A DNA stretch of 21,240 bases from Anaerolineales bacterium UBA1429 (GCA_002329325.1 DCTX01000044.1:2308-23547), one strand, 5' to 3'; shown: positions 1-7,910, numbered from the stretch's first letter. A program made the numbers and translations. The notes: generated by a model not told the origin, from the sequence alone.

Positions 1-2
1 AG

Positions 3-1109
3 CCGATCCTGGAGCCGCTGGGGCAGGCCCTGGGCGGCATGTGGAGCTGCAGCCGCGACGAGACCCTGGACGCCCTGGCCCGCATCCCGGGCGTCTATGT
101 GCCGCTGCGCCACACCGGCGCCCCCGTGGTGCGTCAGCGGTTGGCCGATCTGGACGCCTTCCCCACGGGCACCGTCATCGTTGCGCCGCGCTCCGAGTTT
201 GGCGACATGCACCTCGTCGAGATCTCGCGGGGCTGTGTCCACGGCTGCCGCTTCTGCCTGGCCGGCCAGTGGTACCGCCCCTACCGCGAGCGCTCGCTGG
301 AGAGCATCCTGGAGCAGGTGCGCCAGAGGTCAGACCAGCTCACGCGGGTTGGCCTGGTCTCGGCGGCCGCGTCGGACTATGGGCGGATCGAGGAGCTGGC
401 CCAGGCGCTCCAGGAGATGGGAGCCGAGGTCTCGGTCTCCTCGCTGCGCATTCGCCCCCTGTCGCCCGCCCTGGTGGACGCCCTGGCCCGCACGGGCAGC
501 CGCTCCATCACCCTCGCGCCCGAGGCGGGGTCAGAGCGTCTGCGAAGCCTGATACGCAAGGGCATCACCCACGAGGACATCTTGCGGGCCACGGATCAGG
601 TCAAGGATCGCTTTGCCTCGTTGAAGCTCTACTTCATGATCGGCCTCCCCACCGAGGAAGACGACGATATCGAGGAGCTGCTGTCGCTGGTCGGCCAGGT
701 GCGCGAACGCTTTGGCCGGCAGGTGGTGGTCAACCTGACCCCCTTTGTGCCCAAGGCCCACACGCCCTGGGAGCGCATGGCCATGGCGCCCGCCCCGCTG
801 CTGGAGGCGCGCACGGCCCGCATTCGCGAGGGCTGCCGCCGCCTGCGGGTGGAGCTGCGGGCCGAGGCGGCCAGCGCCGCGCGGGTGCAGGCGGTGCTGG
901 CCCGGGGCGGCCCGCAGGTGGGCGAGGTACTGCTGAACATGCCCAACCCCGATCCGGCCCGCCTGGAGCGCGCGCTGCAGCGAGCCGGGCTGAGCATCGA
1001 ACAGGAGCTGGCGGCCCGGGCCCCCGGGGAGCCCCTGCCGTGGGACATGGTCCGGGTTTTCGCAGGGCGAGAGTCCGCCCCCTCGCAGGACGAGGCCGGC
1101 GATGGCTGA
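3..1109 (+). CDS. Radical SAM protein, B12-binding-type family (5' end outside window)
   Basis: The reading frame is open from the first base, so the gene starts upstream and its N-terminal part, where a cobalamin-binding domain would lie in this family, is not visible. The radical SAM cluster motif CVHGCRFC (CxxxCxxC) is at about 234-257 and would bind a 4Fe-4S cluster. It is followed by family features: the APEAGSERLR segment, the YFMIGLPTEE segment, and NLTPFVPKAHTPWE near the end of the barrel. The C-terminal LARGGPQVGEVLL stretch resembles the region after the barrel in TIGR03960-like proteins. The substrate is unknown. The stop overlaps the pgeF start by 8 bp, so the two are probably translationally coupled. 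Family assignment is good; the reaction cannot be named. Confidence 0.85.
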   Translation, partial: PILEPLGQALGGMWSCSRDETLDALARIPGVYVPLRHTGAPVVRQRLADLDAFPTGTVIVAPRSEFGDMHLVEISRGCVHGCRFCLAGQWYRPYRERSLESILEQVRQRSDQLTRVGLVSAAASDYGRIEELAQALQEMGAEVSVSSLRIRPLSPALVDALARTGSRSITLAPEAGSERLRSLIRKGITHEDILRATDQVKDRFASLKLYFMIGLPTEEDDDIEELLSLVGQVRERFGRQVVVNLTPFVPKAHTPWERMAMAPAPLLEARTARIREGCRRLRVELRAEAASAARVQAVLARGGPQVGEVLLNMPNPDPARLERALQRAGLSIEQELAARAPGEPLPWDMVRVFAGRESAPSQDEAGDG

Positions 1110-1884
1110 CCCGTTGGCTCTTCACCGCTTTGAGGGGCTGGCCGGCGCGCCCCTGGTGCACGCCATCACGACGCGCCTGGGGGGCCACAGCGCGGGGCAT
1201 CTGGCCAGCCTGAACCTGGGCCACACCGTCGGAGATGCGCCCGAGGCGGTGGCCCACAATCACGCGCGGCTCCTGGCCGCGCTGGACATCCCGGCGGAGC
1301 GCGTCGTCACCGCCCACCAGGTGCATGGGACGCGCGTGGCCGTGGCCACGCCCGCAGATGGCGGGCGCGTCATCCCCCAGACGGACGCGTTGATCACCGT
1401 CACCCCCGGCCTCTACCTGATGCTCCGCTATGCCGATTGCGTGCCGGTGCTGCTGTATGACCCGCGCCGCGGCGCCATCGGGTTGGCCCATGCAGGGTGG
1501 CAGGGCACCCTGGCCGGCACGGCCGCCCGGGCGGCAAAGACGATGATCGCCGAGTTCGGCTGCCGCCCGGAGGACCTGCAGGCCGCCATCGGCCCCTCCA
1601 TCGGCCCTTGCTGCTACGAGGTGGGGCCGGAGGTTGTGGCCGCAGCGGAGGCGGCCTTCCCCCAGGCGCCTGACCTCCTCCGGCGGCGCCGTCCGAACGG
1701 CCATGCCTACCTGGATCTCTGGTCCGCCAACGCCTATCAGCTCGCCCAGGTGGGCCTACGGCAGATCGAGTGCGCCCGCCTATGCACCGCCTGCCGCACC
1801 GACCTGTTCTACTCGCACCGCGCCGAAGGCGGGCGCACCGGACGTTTCGCCGCGATCATCGGCTTGCGGCCAGATGGTGTATAA
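1102..1884 (+). CDS. pgeF: Peptidoglycan editing factor / purine nucleoside phosphorylase, YfiH (DUF152) family
   Basis: This is a 260-residue protein of the usual family length. Signature blocks are AHQVHG (His75), ADCVPVLL (Cys113), GLAHAGWQGT (His130) and AIGPSIGPCCYEV near residue 165. The His-Cys-His set forms the metal/active site in this family. The C-terminal SHRAEGGRTGR segment is also typical. Homologues have been described as laccase-like, as purine nucleoside phosphorylases/adenosine deaminases, and as factors that prevent wrong residue incorporation into peptidoglycan precursors, so the exact substrate is not settled by sequence. The start ATG lies inside the end of the radical SAM gene (8-bp overlap). 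Downstream are yggS, proC and yggT. Confidence 0.93.
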   Translation: MADPLALHRFEGLAGAPLVHAITTRLGGHSAGHLASLNLGHTVGDAPEAVAHNHARLLAALDIPAERVVTAHQVHGTRVAVATPADGGRVIPQTDALITVTPGLYLMLRYADCVPVLLYDPRRGAIGLAHAGWQGTLAGTAARAAKTMIAEFGCRPEDLQAAIGPSIGPCCYEVGPEVVAAAEAAFPQAPDLLRRRRPNGHAYLDLWSANAYQLAQVGLRQIECARLCTACRTDLFYSHRAEGGRTGRFAAIIGLRPDGV

Positions 1885-1885
1885 T
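1880..1885 (+). promoter_or_regulatory. Possible -10 element ahead of yggS
   Basis: A perfect TATAAT hexamer overlaps the pgeF stop codon and lies about 32 bp before the yggS start. No convincing -35 is present at a 16-18 bp spacing (TTGCGG lies only 10 bp away). It may be a weak internal promoter or chance. Confidence 0.3.
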
Positions 1886-1916
1886 CAGGCATCGGCACCG
1901 CTGCGAGGAGTAGTCA

Positions 1917-2660
1917 ATGGCGCCCGATGAGGTCTGCCTCCGCATACGCGCCAACCTGGAACGGATCGAGGGTCGCATCCTGCGCGCCTGCGACCGTGCG
2001 GGGCGCGCACGGGGCGAGGTGACCCTGGTGGGCGTGACCAAGACCCGCTCCCCGGCCGAGGTCGAGGCCGCCTATGCCTGTGGGCTGCGCCACCTGGGCG
2101 AGAACCGGGTCGAGGAGCTGGAGGCGCGCCGCTCGGCTCCGGGGCCCTGGTTGGCCCAGGAGCCGCCCACCTGGCACATGATCGGCCATATCCAGTCGCG
2201 CAAGGCCGCCCGGGCCGTGGCCGTCTCGGATAGGATTCACTCGGTGGATTCGCTGCGCCTGGCCCAGCGCCTGGATCGCGCCGCCGCCGAGGCGGGCCGG
2301 GTGCTGCCGGTGCTGCTGGAGATCAACGTCTCGGGCGAGGCCAGCAAGTACGGTTTCGACGCGTCCACGCCGGCGGCCGAGGACGCCCTGCTGGCCGAGG
2401 CGGCCCAGCTTGAGGGGTTCGCGCACCTGGAGGTGCAGGGCCTGATGACCATGGCCCCCGTGGTGGCCGAACCGGAGCAGGCCCGCCCTGTGTTCGCGCG
2501 GCTGCGTCTGCTGCGAGAACGGCTGCGCCGAGAGCTGCCATTCAGCACCTGGCGCGAGCTATCCATGGGTATGACCGACGATTTCGAGGTGGCTATCCAA
2601 GAGGGGGCCACGTTGGTGCGCATCGGGCGCGCCATCTTTGCGCCACAGATCCACGAGTAG
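1917..2660 (+). CDS. yggS: YggS family pyridoxal-phosphate homeostasis protein
   Basis: This 247-residue protein has a single alanine-racemase-like TIM barrel. The PLP-binding lysine is in VGVTKT (Lys42). Other family blocks are HLGENRVEE (about 59-67), WHMIGHIQSRK (86-95) and, near the C-terminus, SMGMTDDFEVAIQEGATLVRIG, which binds the PLP phosphate. Members hold PLP without a known catalytic reaction and keep cellular vitamin B6 and amino-acid pools balanced. The ATG is preceded by GAGGAG at about 10 bp. The gene stands directly before proC and yggT, a widely conserved arrangement. Confidence 0.95.
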   Translation: MAPDEVCLRIRANLERIEGRILRACDRAGRARGEVTLVGVTKTRSPAEVEAAYACGLRHLGENRVEELEARRSAPGPWLAQEPPTWHMIGHIQSRKAARAVAVSDRIHSVDSLRLAQRLDRAAAEAGRVLPVLLEINVSGEASKYGFDASTPAAEDALLAEAAQLEGFAHLEVQGLMTMAPVVAEPEQARPVFARLRLLRERLRRELPFSTWRELSMGMTDDFEVAIQEGATLVRIGRAIFAPQIHE

Positions 2661-2672
2661 AGGGAGCAAGCC

Positions 2673-3500
2673 ATGCCTGGAGCACTGGAGAACCTGCGCA
2701 TCGCCTTTATCGGGGGCGGCGTCATGGGCGAGGCCATCATGCGCGGCCTGCTGGGCCGCGAGCTGGTCGCGCCGGGGCAGATCGTCGTCAGCGACCCCGT
2801 GGCGGCGCGCTGCGCCTACCTGCGCGAGTCGCTGGGCGTTGCCACCACCGACAGCAACGCCGATGCGGTGGCGAATGCCGACCTGGTCGTGTTCGCCGTC
2901 AAGCCCCAGGTGCTGGAAAAGGTCCTCCACGGCCTGAGCGGCCGGGTGCGTCCCGAGGCGCTGGTGCTCTCCATCGTCGCCGGCGCGCGCATCGCCCAGT
3001 ACGCCGCTGCCTTGGCGACGCCCGCTATCGTGCGGGTGATGCCCAACACGCCGGGCCAGGTGGGCCAGGGCGCCTCGTTGTGGACGGCGACCCCCGCCAC
3101 CAGCGAGGCCCAGCGCGAGCAGGCGCGGGCCCTGGTGAGCGCCCTGGGCGTGCAGGTCTACTCGGACAAGGAAGACGATGTGGACATGGCCACCGCCCTG
3201 AGCGGCTCCGGCCCGGCCTATGTGTTCCTCTTTATCGAGGCCCTGACCGATGCGGGGGTGCAGATGGGGCTGGCGCGGGATGTGGCGGCCACTCTGGCGC
3301 TGCAGACGGTGTTGGGCTCTGCCGCCTATGCCCGCGAGGTGGGCGAGCATCCCGCCATCCTACGCAATCGAGTGACCTCGCCCGGCGGAACCACCGCCGC
3401 CGCCCTGTTCGAGCTGGAGAAGGGCGGGCTGCGGGCCCTGGTGGCTCAGGCCGTGATCGCAGCTTATCACAAAGCCCGTGAACTTGGAGATATGTCGTGA
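2673..3500 (+). CDS. proC: Pyrroline-5-carboxylate reductase
   Basis: This is the last step of proline synthesis: NAD(P)H-dependent reduction of 1-pyrroline-5-carboxylate in the cytoplasm. The 275-residue length is normal. The N-terminal Rossmann motif is IAFIGGGVMGEAI (residues 10-22). NADLVVFAVKPQ (68-79) and RVMPNTP (121-127) are typical cofactor-domain segments. ALSGSGPAYVFLFIEAL (175-191) and RNRVTSPGGTT belong to the C-terminal dimerisation and substrate domain. AGGGAG precedes the ATG. The stop overlaps the next gene by 4 bp (GTGA). Confidence 0.96.
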   Translation: MPGALENLRIAFIGGGVMGEAIMRGLLGRELVAPGQIVVSDPVAARCAYLRESLGVATTDSNADAVANADLVVFAVKPQVLEKVLHGLSGRVRPEALVLSIVAGARIAQYAAALATPAIVRVMPNTPGQVGQGASLWTATPATSEAQREQARALVSALGVQVYSDKEDDVDMATALSGSGPAYVFLFIEALTDAGVQMGLARDVAATLALQTVLGSAAYAREVGEHPAILRNRVTSPGGTTAAALFELEKGGLRALVAQAVIAAYHKARELGDMS

Positions 3501-3763
3501 TTTCCTGGTTGAGTAGTTTCGTCAGTATCCTGGCCCAGGTCCTCTACTGGGCCATCTTGGCCCGCGTGCTGGTCTCCTGGCTGCCCATAAGCCGCGAGAG
3601 CGCCATCATCCAGTTTCTATATGCCATCACAGAGCCGATCTTGGGGCCGATCCGGCGCATCCTGCCGGGCATGGGCGGCCTGGACCTCTCCCCCATGGTC
3701 GCCTTGATCCTCATCATGGTGGCGCAGCAGGTCTTGCAGCAGGTCCTGATGCGGCTGGCCTAG
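3497..3763 (+). CDS. yggT: YggT family integral membrane protein
   Basis: This 88-residue protein has two hydrophobic segments (about residues 3-29 and 63-86) separated by the family block EPILGPIRRILPGMGGLDLSP. YggT proteins are small inner-membrane proteins often encoded beside yggS, proC or division genes; roles in osmotic tolerance, membrane organisation or division have been suggested. The start is GTG, overlapping the proC stop as GTGA, with TTGGAGA upstream. It is the last gene of the run; the next gene is convergent and only 24 bp away, with no obvious terminator between. Confidence 0.92.
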   Translation: MISWLSSFVSILAQVLYWAILARVLVSWLPISRESAIIQFLYAITEPILGPIRRILPGMGGLDLSPMVALILIMVAQQVLQQVLMRLA

Positions 3764-3787
3764 TCGGCCTGGCGACAGAGGGCGGCC

Positions 3788-4590
3788 TCAGGGGGCCCAG
3801 ACGGGGTACTGCTCCACCGCGATGCTCTGGGTGAGGTTGGCGCGCTCGCCCGTCTGCAGATCCAGCGTGGCGATATCCCAGCCGCCATCGCGGTTGGTAA
3901 AGTAGGCGATGCGCTGCCCGGAGGGGCACATGCTGGGGCCATGGTCATCGGCATAGGAATCCTGGCTCAGGTTGCTCGGCTCGCCCCCCTCCAGGTCCGC
4001 CATCAGGATCTCCATGTTCCCGTACCGATAGCTCTCCCACAACAGGCGGCGCCCATCGGGCGCCCAGGTCGGCGATTGGTCGGTGGCGGGATCGTTGGTG
4101 AACTGGCGCAGCTCGCTGCCATCGGGACGCATCAGGAAGATATCCAGGTTCCCGCTGCGATCCGAGACAAAGGCGATCCACTCGCCATCGGGCGACCAGG
4201 TCGGGCTATAGTCCGCCGCGGAGCTGTTGGTCATGCGCTTCTGGCCGGAGCCATCGGCCTGCATGACATAGATCTCCCAGTTGTTGTCGCGGAACGAGGC
4301 AAAGGCGATGCGCGAGCCATCGGGCGACCAGGTGGGAGTCCAATCCTCCGCCGGGTTGTGGGTCAGGTTCTCCGGCGTCGAGCCATCGGCGTTCATCAGA
4401 TAGACCTCGCGGTTGCCGTCCCGATCGGAGATAAAGACGATGCGCCGACCGTCGGGCGACCAGGCGGGCAACATGTCATCGGCCTCGGTCTCTGTCAGGC
4501 GCACCGGGTCCAGCCCCTCAGCCGTCATGGTATAGATGTCCCAGTAGTGACCCGCCTCCTCCTTGGCCATGTAGGCCAGGCGCCCCGAGG
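3788..4590 (-). repeat. In-gene tandem repeat encoding six PD40 propeller blades, 132-bp period
   Basis: The tryptophan codon of the W(S/A)PDG turn recurs at an exact 132-bp step (44 residues) across four consecutive blades, with turns around 4064, 4196, 4328 and 4460. The next turn downstream, around 3932, has Met in place of Trp (SMCPSG). The final turn is cut short as VWAP at the stop codon, which fits a closing strand completed by the first blade. Confidence 0.85.
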
Positions 4591-5887
4591 GTAGCGGGCG
4601 TTCCGGGGTGACGATGACCAGCGGCGCTTCGGCCGTCGCCTCGCCGTCGGGCTCGACAGTGGGGGGTTGGTCGGTCCAGGTGATGCGCAGCTCGCGGCTG
4701 CGCCACACGGCGCCGATGGCCACCACCAGCGCAGCGATGAGGACCCACAGCCCCAGGCCCAGCCAGTCGATCTTGCGGCTCAACAGCGGCGGCGTCGTCG
4801 GGCGCGGCAAGCGCCGGTACTCGCGTGAGCGACGCACCGTCTCCACGGCGCTCTTGTTGGCCCGCAGCCACTGCAGCAGCAACGCGCTGCGGAAGCGGAA
4901 CAACCCGCCCCCCAACTGCTCGACCAGATCACGCCGCCTCAAGTCGGCCAGGGCTCGCTCAATGTGCTCCAGGGGCATCTCGACCCGCAGGCGGGCCAGG
5001 CGGCGCCGGATGTCATCGGCGGACCCGATGCCGTGGGTGCCCAATCCCTCGGCAAAGACGCACAGCACTACGCGGGTGGCCGTATCGCTGCGCGCCCAGG
5101 TTTCGACGAACTGCGCCTCGGCTTGCTCGATCACTGACGGGATCGCCGCATCCACCTCAGCCGTGCTCACCCAGCCGCGCCGGGCCCGCAGCTCGAACAG
5201 GATGTGGCCAAAGAGCTGCACCAGATACGGCTCGCCCCCCGTCAGGGTGTGGATACGCCGCATCGAATCCAGGTCGTAGGTCAACTGCCCGCGCGTGGAC
5301 ATGAGCAGCAGATCCTCGGTCTCCTCGAGGTTCAGCCCTCCCAGCACGATCGGGTGGGGCACCATGTCGCCGGCCTCGCACTCTTCGGGGCGAGCTTCGA
5401 TGGCGAGGAGGAGCGTCAGCTTGCCCCCACGCAGCGAGTCATCCAGCGCCTTGAGCACCGCTGCCCAGCCGCTGTTGGGGGCGCAACTGGTCGGCGGGAT
5501 GCCGTCCACGCAGACGATGGGCGCCGGGCCGGGGGGCAGCTCGCCCGCGTGCTCGGCGAGATAGGCGGCGCCGCCGGATGCGGCGTCCTCGGGAGCGGGC
5601 TGGGGCCAATCCAGGGCATGGGCCACGGCCCAGAGGATGCGATCCAGGGGGCGCGCCCGATCGTCGGGGATCGCCTCCCATGCCACCCGCAGGACGCGGT
5701 ACCTCTCCCCCAGGTAGGCGGGCAACTGGCCCAAGAGCGACGTCTTGCCGATACGGCGCTGGCCAAAGAGCAAGAACAGGCGTTGCTCCGCCTCCAGGGC
5801 CTGCCCGAGGTCAGCCAACACCCGCTCTCGACCGAAAAAGAGGTCCTGATCGCTCAGGGGGCGATCGGTGATGTAGGGGTTATGCAA
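3788..5887 (-). CDS. FGRE-type P-loop ATPase fused through one TM helix to a six-bladed TolB-like (PD40) propeller
   Basis: This is a 699-residue fusion. Residues 1-340 are an AAA/STAND-like ATPase: an NPYITDRP...FFGRE leader (3-21), Walker A FGQRRIGKTS (41-50), and a Walker B-like strand PIVCVDG (123-129) with Gly after the Asp instead of Glu. Two predicted helical or winged-helix segments follow to about 340. A basic juxtamembrane stretch and one TM helix (about 374-395) lead to six WD40-like PD40 blades (about 434-699), most with a WSPDG or WAPDG turn. Positive charge favours a cytoplasmic ATPase and an exported propeller. I chose the TTG start at 5887 because AGGAAAGG precedes it by 5 nt and NPYI...FFGRE proteins begin here; the upstream frame is the neighbour's coding region. 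It lies 11 bp after the zinc-ribbon gene. Its ligand and partner are unknown. Confidence 0.88.
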   Translation of the reverse strand: MHNPYITDRPLSDQDLFFGRERVLADLGQALEAEQRLFLLFGQRRIGKTSLLGQLPAYLGERYRVLRVAWEAIPDDRARPLDRILWAVAHALDWPQPAPEDAASGGAAYLAEHAGELPPGPAPIVCVDGIPPTSCAPNSGWAAVLKALDDSLRGGKLTLLLAIEARPEECEAGDMVPHPIVLGGLNLEETEDLLLMSTRGQLTYDLDSMRRIHTLTGGEPYLVQLFGHILFELRARRGWVSTAEVDAAIPSVIEQAEAQFVETWARSDTATRVVLCVFAEGLGTHGIGSADDIRRRLARLRVEMPLEHIERALADLRRRDLVEQLGGGLFRFRSALLLQWLRANKSAVETVRRSREYRRLPRPTTPPLLSRKIDWLGLGLWVLIAALVVAIGAVWRSRELRITWTDQPPTVEPDGEATAEAPLVIVTPERPLPSGRLAYMAKEEAGHYWDIYTMTAEGLDPVRLTETEADDMLPAWSPDGRRIVFISDRDGNREVYLMNADGSTPENLTHNPAEDWTPTWSPDGSRIAFASFRDNNWEIYVMQADGSGQKRMTNSSAADYSPTWSPDGEWIAFVSDRSGNLDIFLMRPDGSELRQFTNDPATDQSPTWAPDGRRLLWESYRYGNMEILMADLEGGEPSNLSQDSYADDHGPSMCPSGQRIAYFTNRDGGWDIATLDLQTGERANLTQSIAVEQYPVWAP

Positions 5888-5898
5888 GGGTACCTTTC

Positions 5899-6603
5899 CT
5901 ACGCGAGGTACAGAATACGCCCGCACCCTTCGCACGTGGCTACGGTGTCGCCGCCGCCCTCGGCGATGGTCGCCTTGTGGGTGGGCACGCTGACGCGACA
6001 GATCTGGCACACCCGATCGACCATGGGAGCCAGGGGACGCCCGCCCTTGCTGCGGCGCAGTTCGTCATACAGGGCCAGCTCGCGGCGCGGGATGGCGGCG
6101 CGCAGCATGTCCCGTTCGGCCTTGAGCTCCTCCAGGCGGCTGCGCAGCGTGGTGTACTCCTCTCGCACCGAGGCCGTCTCCTCGCTCCAGTCGCGCTCGA
6201 AGGAGGCCAGCTCGGCGGCCCCCTCCTCGACGGAGGCGCCCAGCATCTCCACCTGCTCCATCAGCTCCAGGGCCTGGTCCTCCAGTTGATCCATGCGTCG
6301 CTTGAGGGACTCACCATCGCGCCGGAGATTCTCCAGCTCGCGGGGGGCCAACACCCCACCGCCGTACAGATCCGCCTCGACCTGGCGGGCGCGCTCCTGC
6401 AGCCCCTCCAGCTCGAGCTCGAGATCGTGCAACCGGCGGCGCCGGGCGGCCAGCTCCTCTTGGCGGGAGCGCTGCTCACCGCGCCTGGTCTCCAGAGTGG
6501 CAACATCGCTCAAGCGGCTGCGCGCCTGCTGGAATCGGCGCCCCTTGTCGTCCCACTCGTCGTCCACATCGGCCAGGCGCCGCAGCGCCTGCATGAGCTC
6601 CAT
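5899..6603 (-). CDS. Coiled-coil protein with C-terminal C4 zinc ribbon (CT398-like)
   Basis: This is a 234-residue protein. Residues 1-175 are dominated by long charged coiled-coil helices, interrupted by LYGGGVLAPRELENL (79-93), the hinge typical of CT398-like proteins. The C-terminus holds a zinc ribbon with CQIC (199-202) and CEGC (224-227). Members of this family are thought to bind nucleic acid or protein partners; in Chlamydia the homologue is linked to sigma54 and type III secretion proteins. No enzymatic role is evident. The ATG at 6603 follows a GGGAGGAGG ribosome site; in-frame codons further upstream extend through the promoter and are unlikely to be translated. It shares an operon with the ATPase-propeller gene. 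Confidence 0.88.
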   Translation of the reverse strand: MELMQALRRLADVDDEWDDKGRRFQQARSRLSDVATLETRRGEQRSRQEELAARRRRLHDLELELEGLQERARQVEADLYGGGVLAPRELENLRRDGESLKRRMDQLEDQALELMEQVEMLGASVEEGAAELASFERDWSEETASVREEYTTLRSRLEELKAERDMLRAAIPRRELALYDELRRSKGGRPLAPMVDRVCQICRVSVPTHKATIAEGGGDTVATCEGCGRILYLA

Positions 6604-6654
6604 GCGCGTCCTCCTCCCTTGGCGGTGGCGGATCGTACGGCCGTTCGGGGCCAA

Positions 6655-6683
6655 AGTATAGCATGGCCGCTGGGCCGGAGCAA
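6655..6683 (-). promoter_or_regulatory. Promoter of the zinc-ribbon/ATPase-propeller operon
   Basis: On the minus strand the -35 is TTGCTC (6683-6678) and the -10 is TATACT (6660-6655), with a 17-bp spacer. An extended -10 TGC precedes the hexamer. The start codon is about 50 bp downstream. The promoter is divergent from that of the folate operon. Confidence 0.65.
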
Positions 6684-6714
6684 GCGATGGCCCAGGGGCG
6701 CGCACCGGCGGCGG

Positions 6715-6743
6715 TTGACAGCCAGGGGCCGTCTGGCTACCAT
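6715..6743 (+). promoter_or_regulatory. Promoter of the folate/pterin operon
   Basis: A consensus -35 TTGACA (6715-6720), a 17-bp spacer and -10 TACCAT (6738-6743) lie about 50 bp upstream of the reductase start. The same pair with the same spacing precedes the SAM riboswitch at 18238. Confidence 0.65.
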
Positions 6744-6795
6744 CGTGCCAATGGGTGCGTAACGCCGCCACAGAGCGCCGCATCAGGGGGTACAG

Positions 6796-7524
6796 ATGGA
6801 GCTTGCCGGCAAGGTAGCGTTGGTCACAGGCGCCGGGGTGCGCATCGGGCGCGCCATCGCCCTGGGCCTAGCTGCAGAAGGCGTCCGCGTGATCGTCCAC
6901 TACCACAGCTCGTCCGCCCAGGCGCAGAGCGTCGTGGACGAGATCCAGGCCCTGGGCAGCGAGGCGCTGGCCGTGCAGGCCGACCTGCGCGAGACGGCTC
7001 GCCTCGCGCCGCTGGTGGAGGCGGGCCTGGCTCGGTTTGGCCACCTGGACATCCTCGTCAACTCGGCGGCCATCTTTGAGCGCGGCACCATCCTCTCCAC
7101 CGACCAGGAGAACTGGGCCCGGCACATGGATATCAATCTCAAGGCGCCCTTTTTCCTCTGCCAGGCCTTTGCCAGGAACCTGCAGCCCGGCCAGCGGGGC
7201 CACATCGTCAACATCGCCGATTGGCGCGCCGAGCGGCCGGGCACCCAGTATATGGCCTACACCCTGGCCAAGAGCGCCCTGGTGGCCCTCACCCGCAGCC
7301 TGGCGCTGGCCTTGGGGCCGGATGTGCAGGTGAACGCCCTGGCGCCCGGGGCCATCCTGCCACCGCCCGACGACGCCGACCGCTACTTTGAGCGCCTGGC
7401 GGAGCGGCTGCCGCTCAAGCGCACGGGATCGCCCGACGAGATCGTCGCGGCGGTGCTGTACCTGCTGCGCTCGGACTTTGTGACGGGCGAGCTGCTGCAC
7501 GTCACCGGCGGCGAACACCTGTAG
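6796..7524 (+). CDS. Short-chain reductase of pteridine reductase (PTR1/FolM) type
   Basis: This 242-residue SDR has the nucleotide-binding motif TGAGVRIG (11-18), which fits the TGxxxRxG signature of pteridine reductases rather than the TGxxxGxG of ordinary SDRs. NSAA (89-92) replaces NNAG. The catalytic serine of classical SDRs is an aspartate: Asp142 (ADW), Tyr155, Lys159. The Asp-13-Tyr-4-Lys spacing matches that known for PTR1. It probably reduces dihydro- or oxidised pterins with NADPH. As first gene of a folB-folK-folE operon it likely supplies reduced pterin or acts as a dihydrofolate/dihydromonapterin reductase. AGGGGG lies just upstream of the ATG. A generic 3-oxoacyl-ACP reductase is much less likely. 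Confidence 0.85.
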   Translation: MELAGKVALVTGAGVRIGRAIALGLAAEGVRVIVHYHSSSAQAQSVVDEIQALGSEALAVQADLRETARLAPLVEAGLARFGHLDILVNSAAIFERGTILSTDQENWARHMDINLKAPFFLCQAFARNLQPGQRGHIVNIADWRAERPGTQYMAYTLAKSALVALTRSLALALGPDVQVNALAPGAILPPPDDADRYFERLAERLPLKRTGSPDEIVAAVLYLLRSDFVTGELLHVTGGEHL

Positions 7525-7541
7525 AGACGGGGGAGCCAAGC

Positions 7542-7910
7542 ATGACCGATCGCATCCTGATCCGCAACCTGCTGCTGCGCGCCGTGATCGGCGTGAATGA
7601 GGACGAGCGCAACAACGTGCAGGATGTGGTGCTGAACATCACCCTGGAGGCGGACACGCGGGCCGCCGGCGCGTCCGACCGGATCGAGGACACGGTCAAC
7701 TATCGCACCATCACCAAGCAGATCATCGCCCATGTGGAGGCCTCGCGTTACTACCTGGTGGAGAAGCTGGCCGCGGAGGTAGCGCGGGTATGTCTGGCCC
7801 ACCAGGGAGTGCAGCGCGCGACGGTGCGCGTGGAAAAGCCCGGCGCCCTACGCTTTGCCGATTCGGTGGGCGTCGAGATCACGCGCACACGAGAGGATTT
7901 CCCCGAATGA
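7542..7910 (+). CDS. folB: Dihydroneopterin aldolase
   Basis: This 122-residue protein matches the normal FolB length. It converts 7,8-dihydroneopterin to 6-hydroxymethyl-7,8-dihydropterin and glycolaldehyde. Visible features are the N-terminal ILIRNLLLRAVIGVNEDER with Glu20, VNYRTITKQI, the pterin-binding VEKLAAEVA (Glu74 region), and the catalytic lysine in VRVEKPGALRFADSVGVEI (Lys99). It follows the reductase by 17 bp with GGGGGAG upstream. Its stop overlaps folK as ATGA. Confidence 0.95.
   Translation: MTDRILIRNLLLRAVIGVNEDERNNVQDVVLNITLEADTRAAGASDRIEDTVNYRTITKQIIAHVEASRYYLVEKLAAEVARVCLAHQGVQRATVRVEKPGALRFADSVGVEITRTREDFPE

Noticed and set aside
3764..3787. Possible terminator between yggT and the ATPase-propeller gene
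   Set aside because: Only a short GGCC/GGCC pairing is possible and there is no T-run in either direction.
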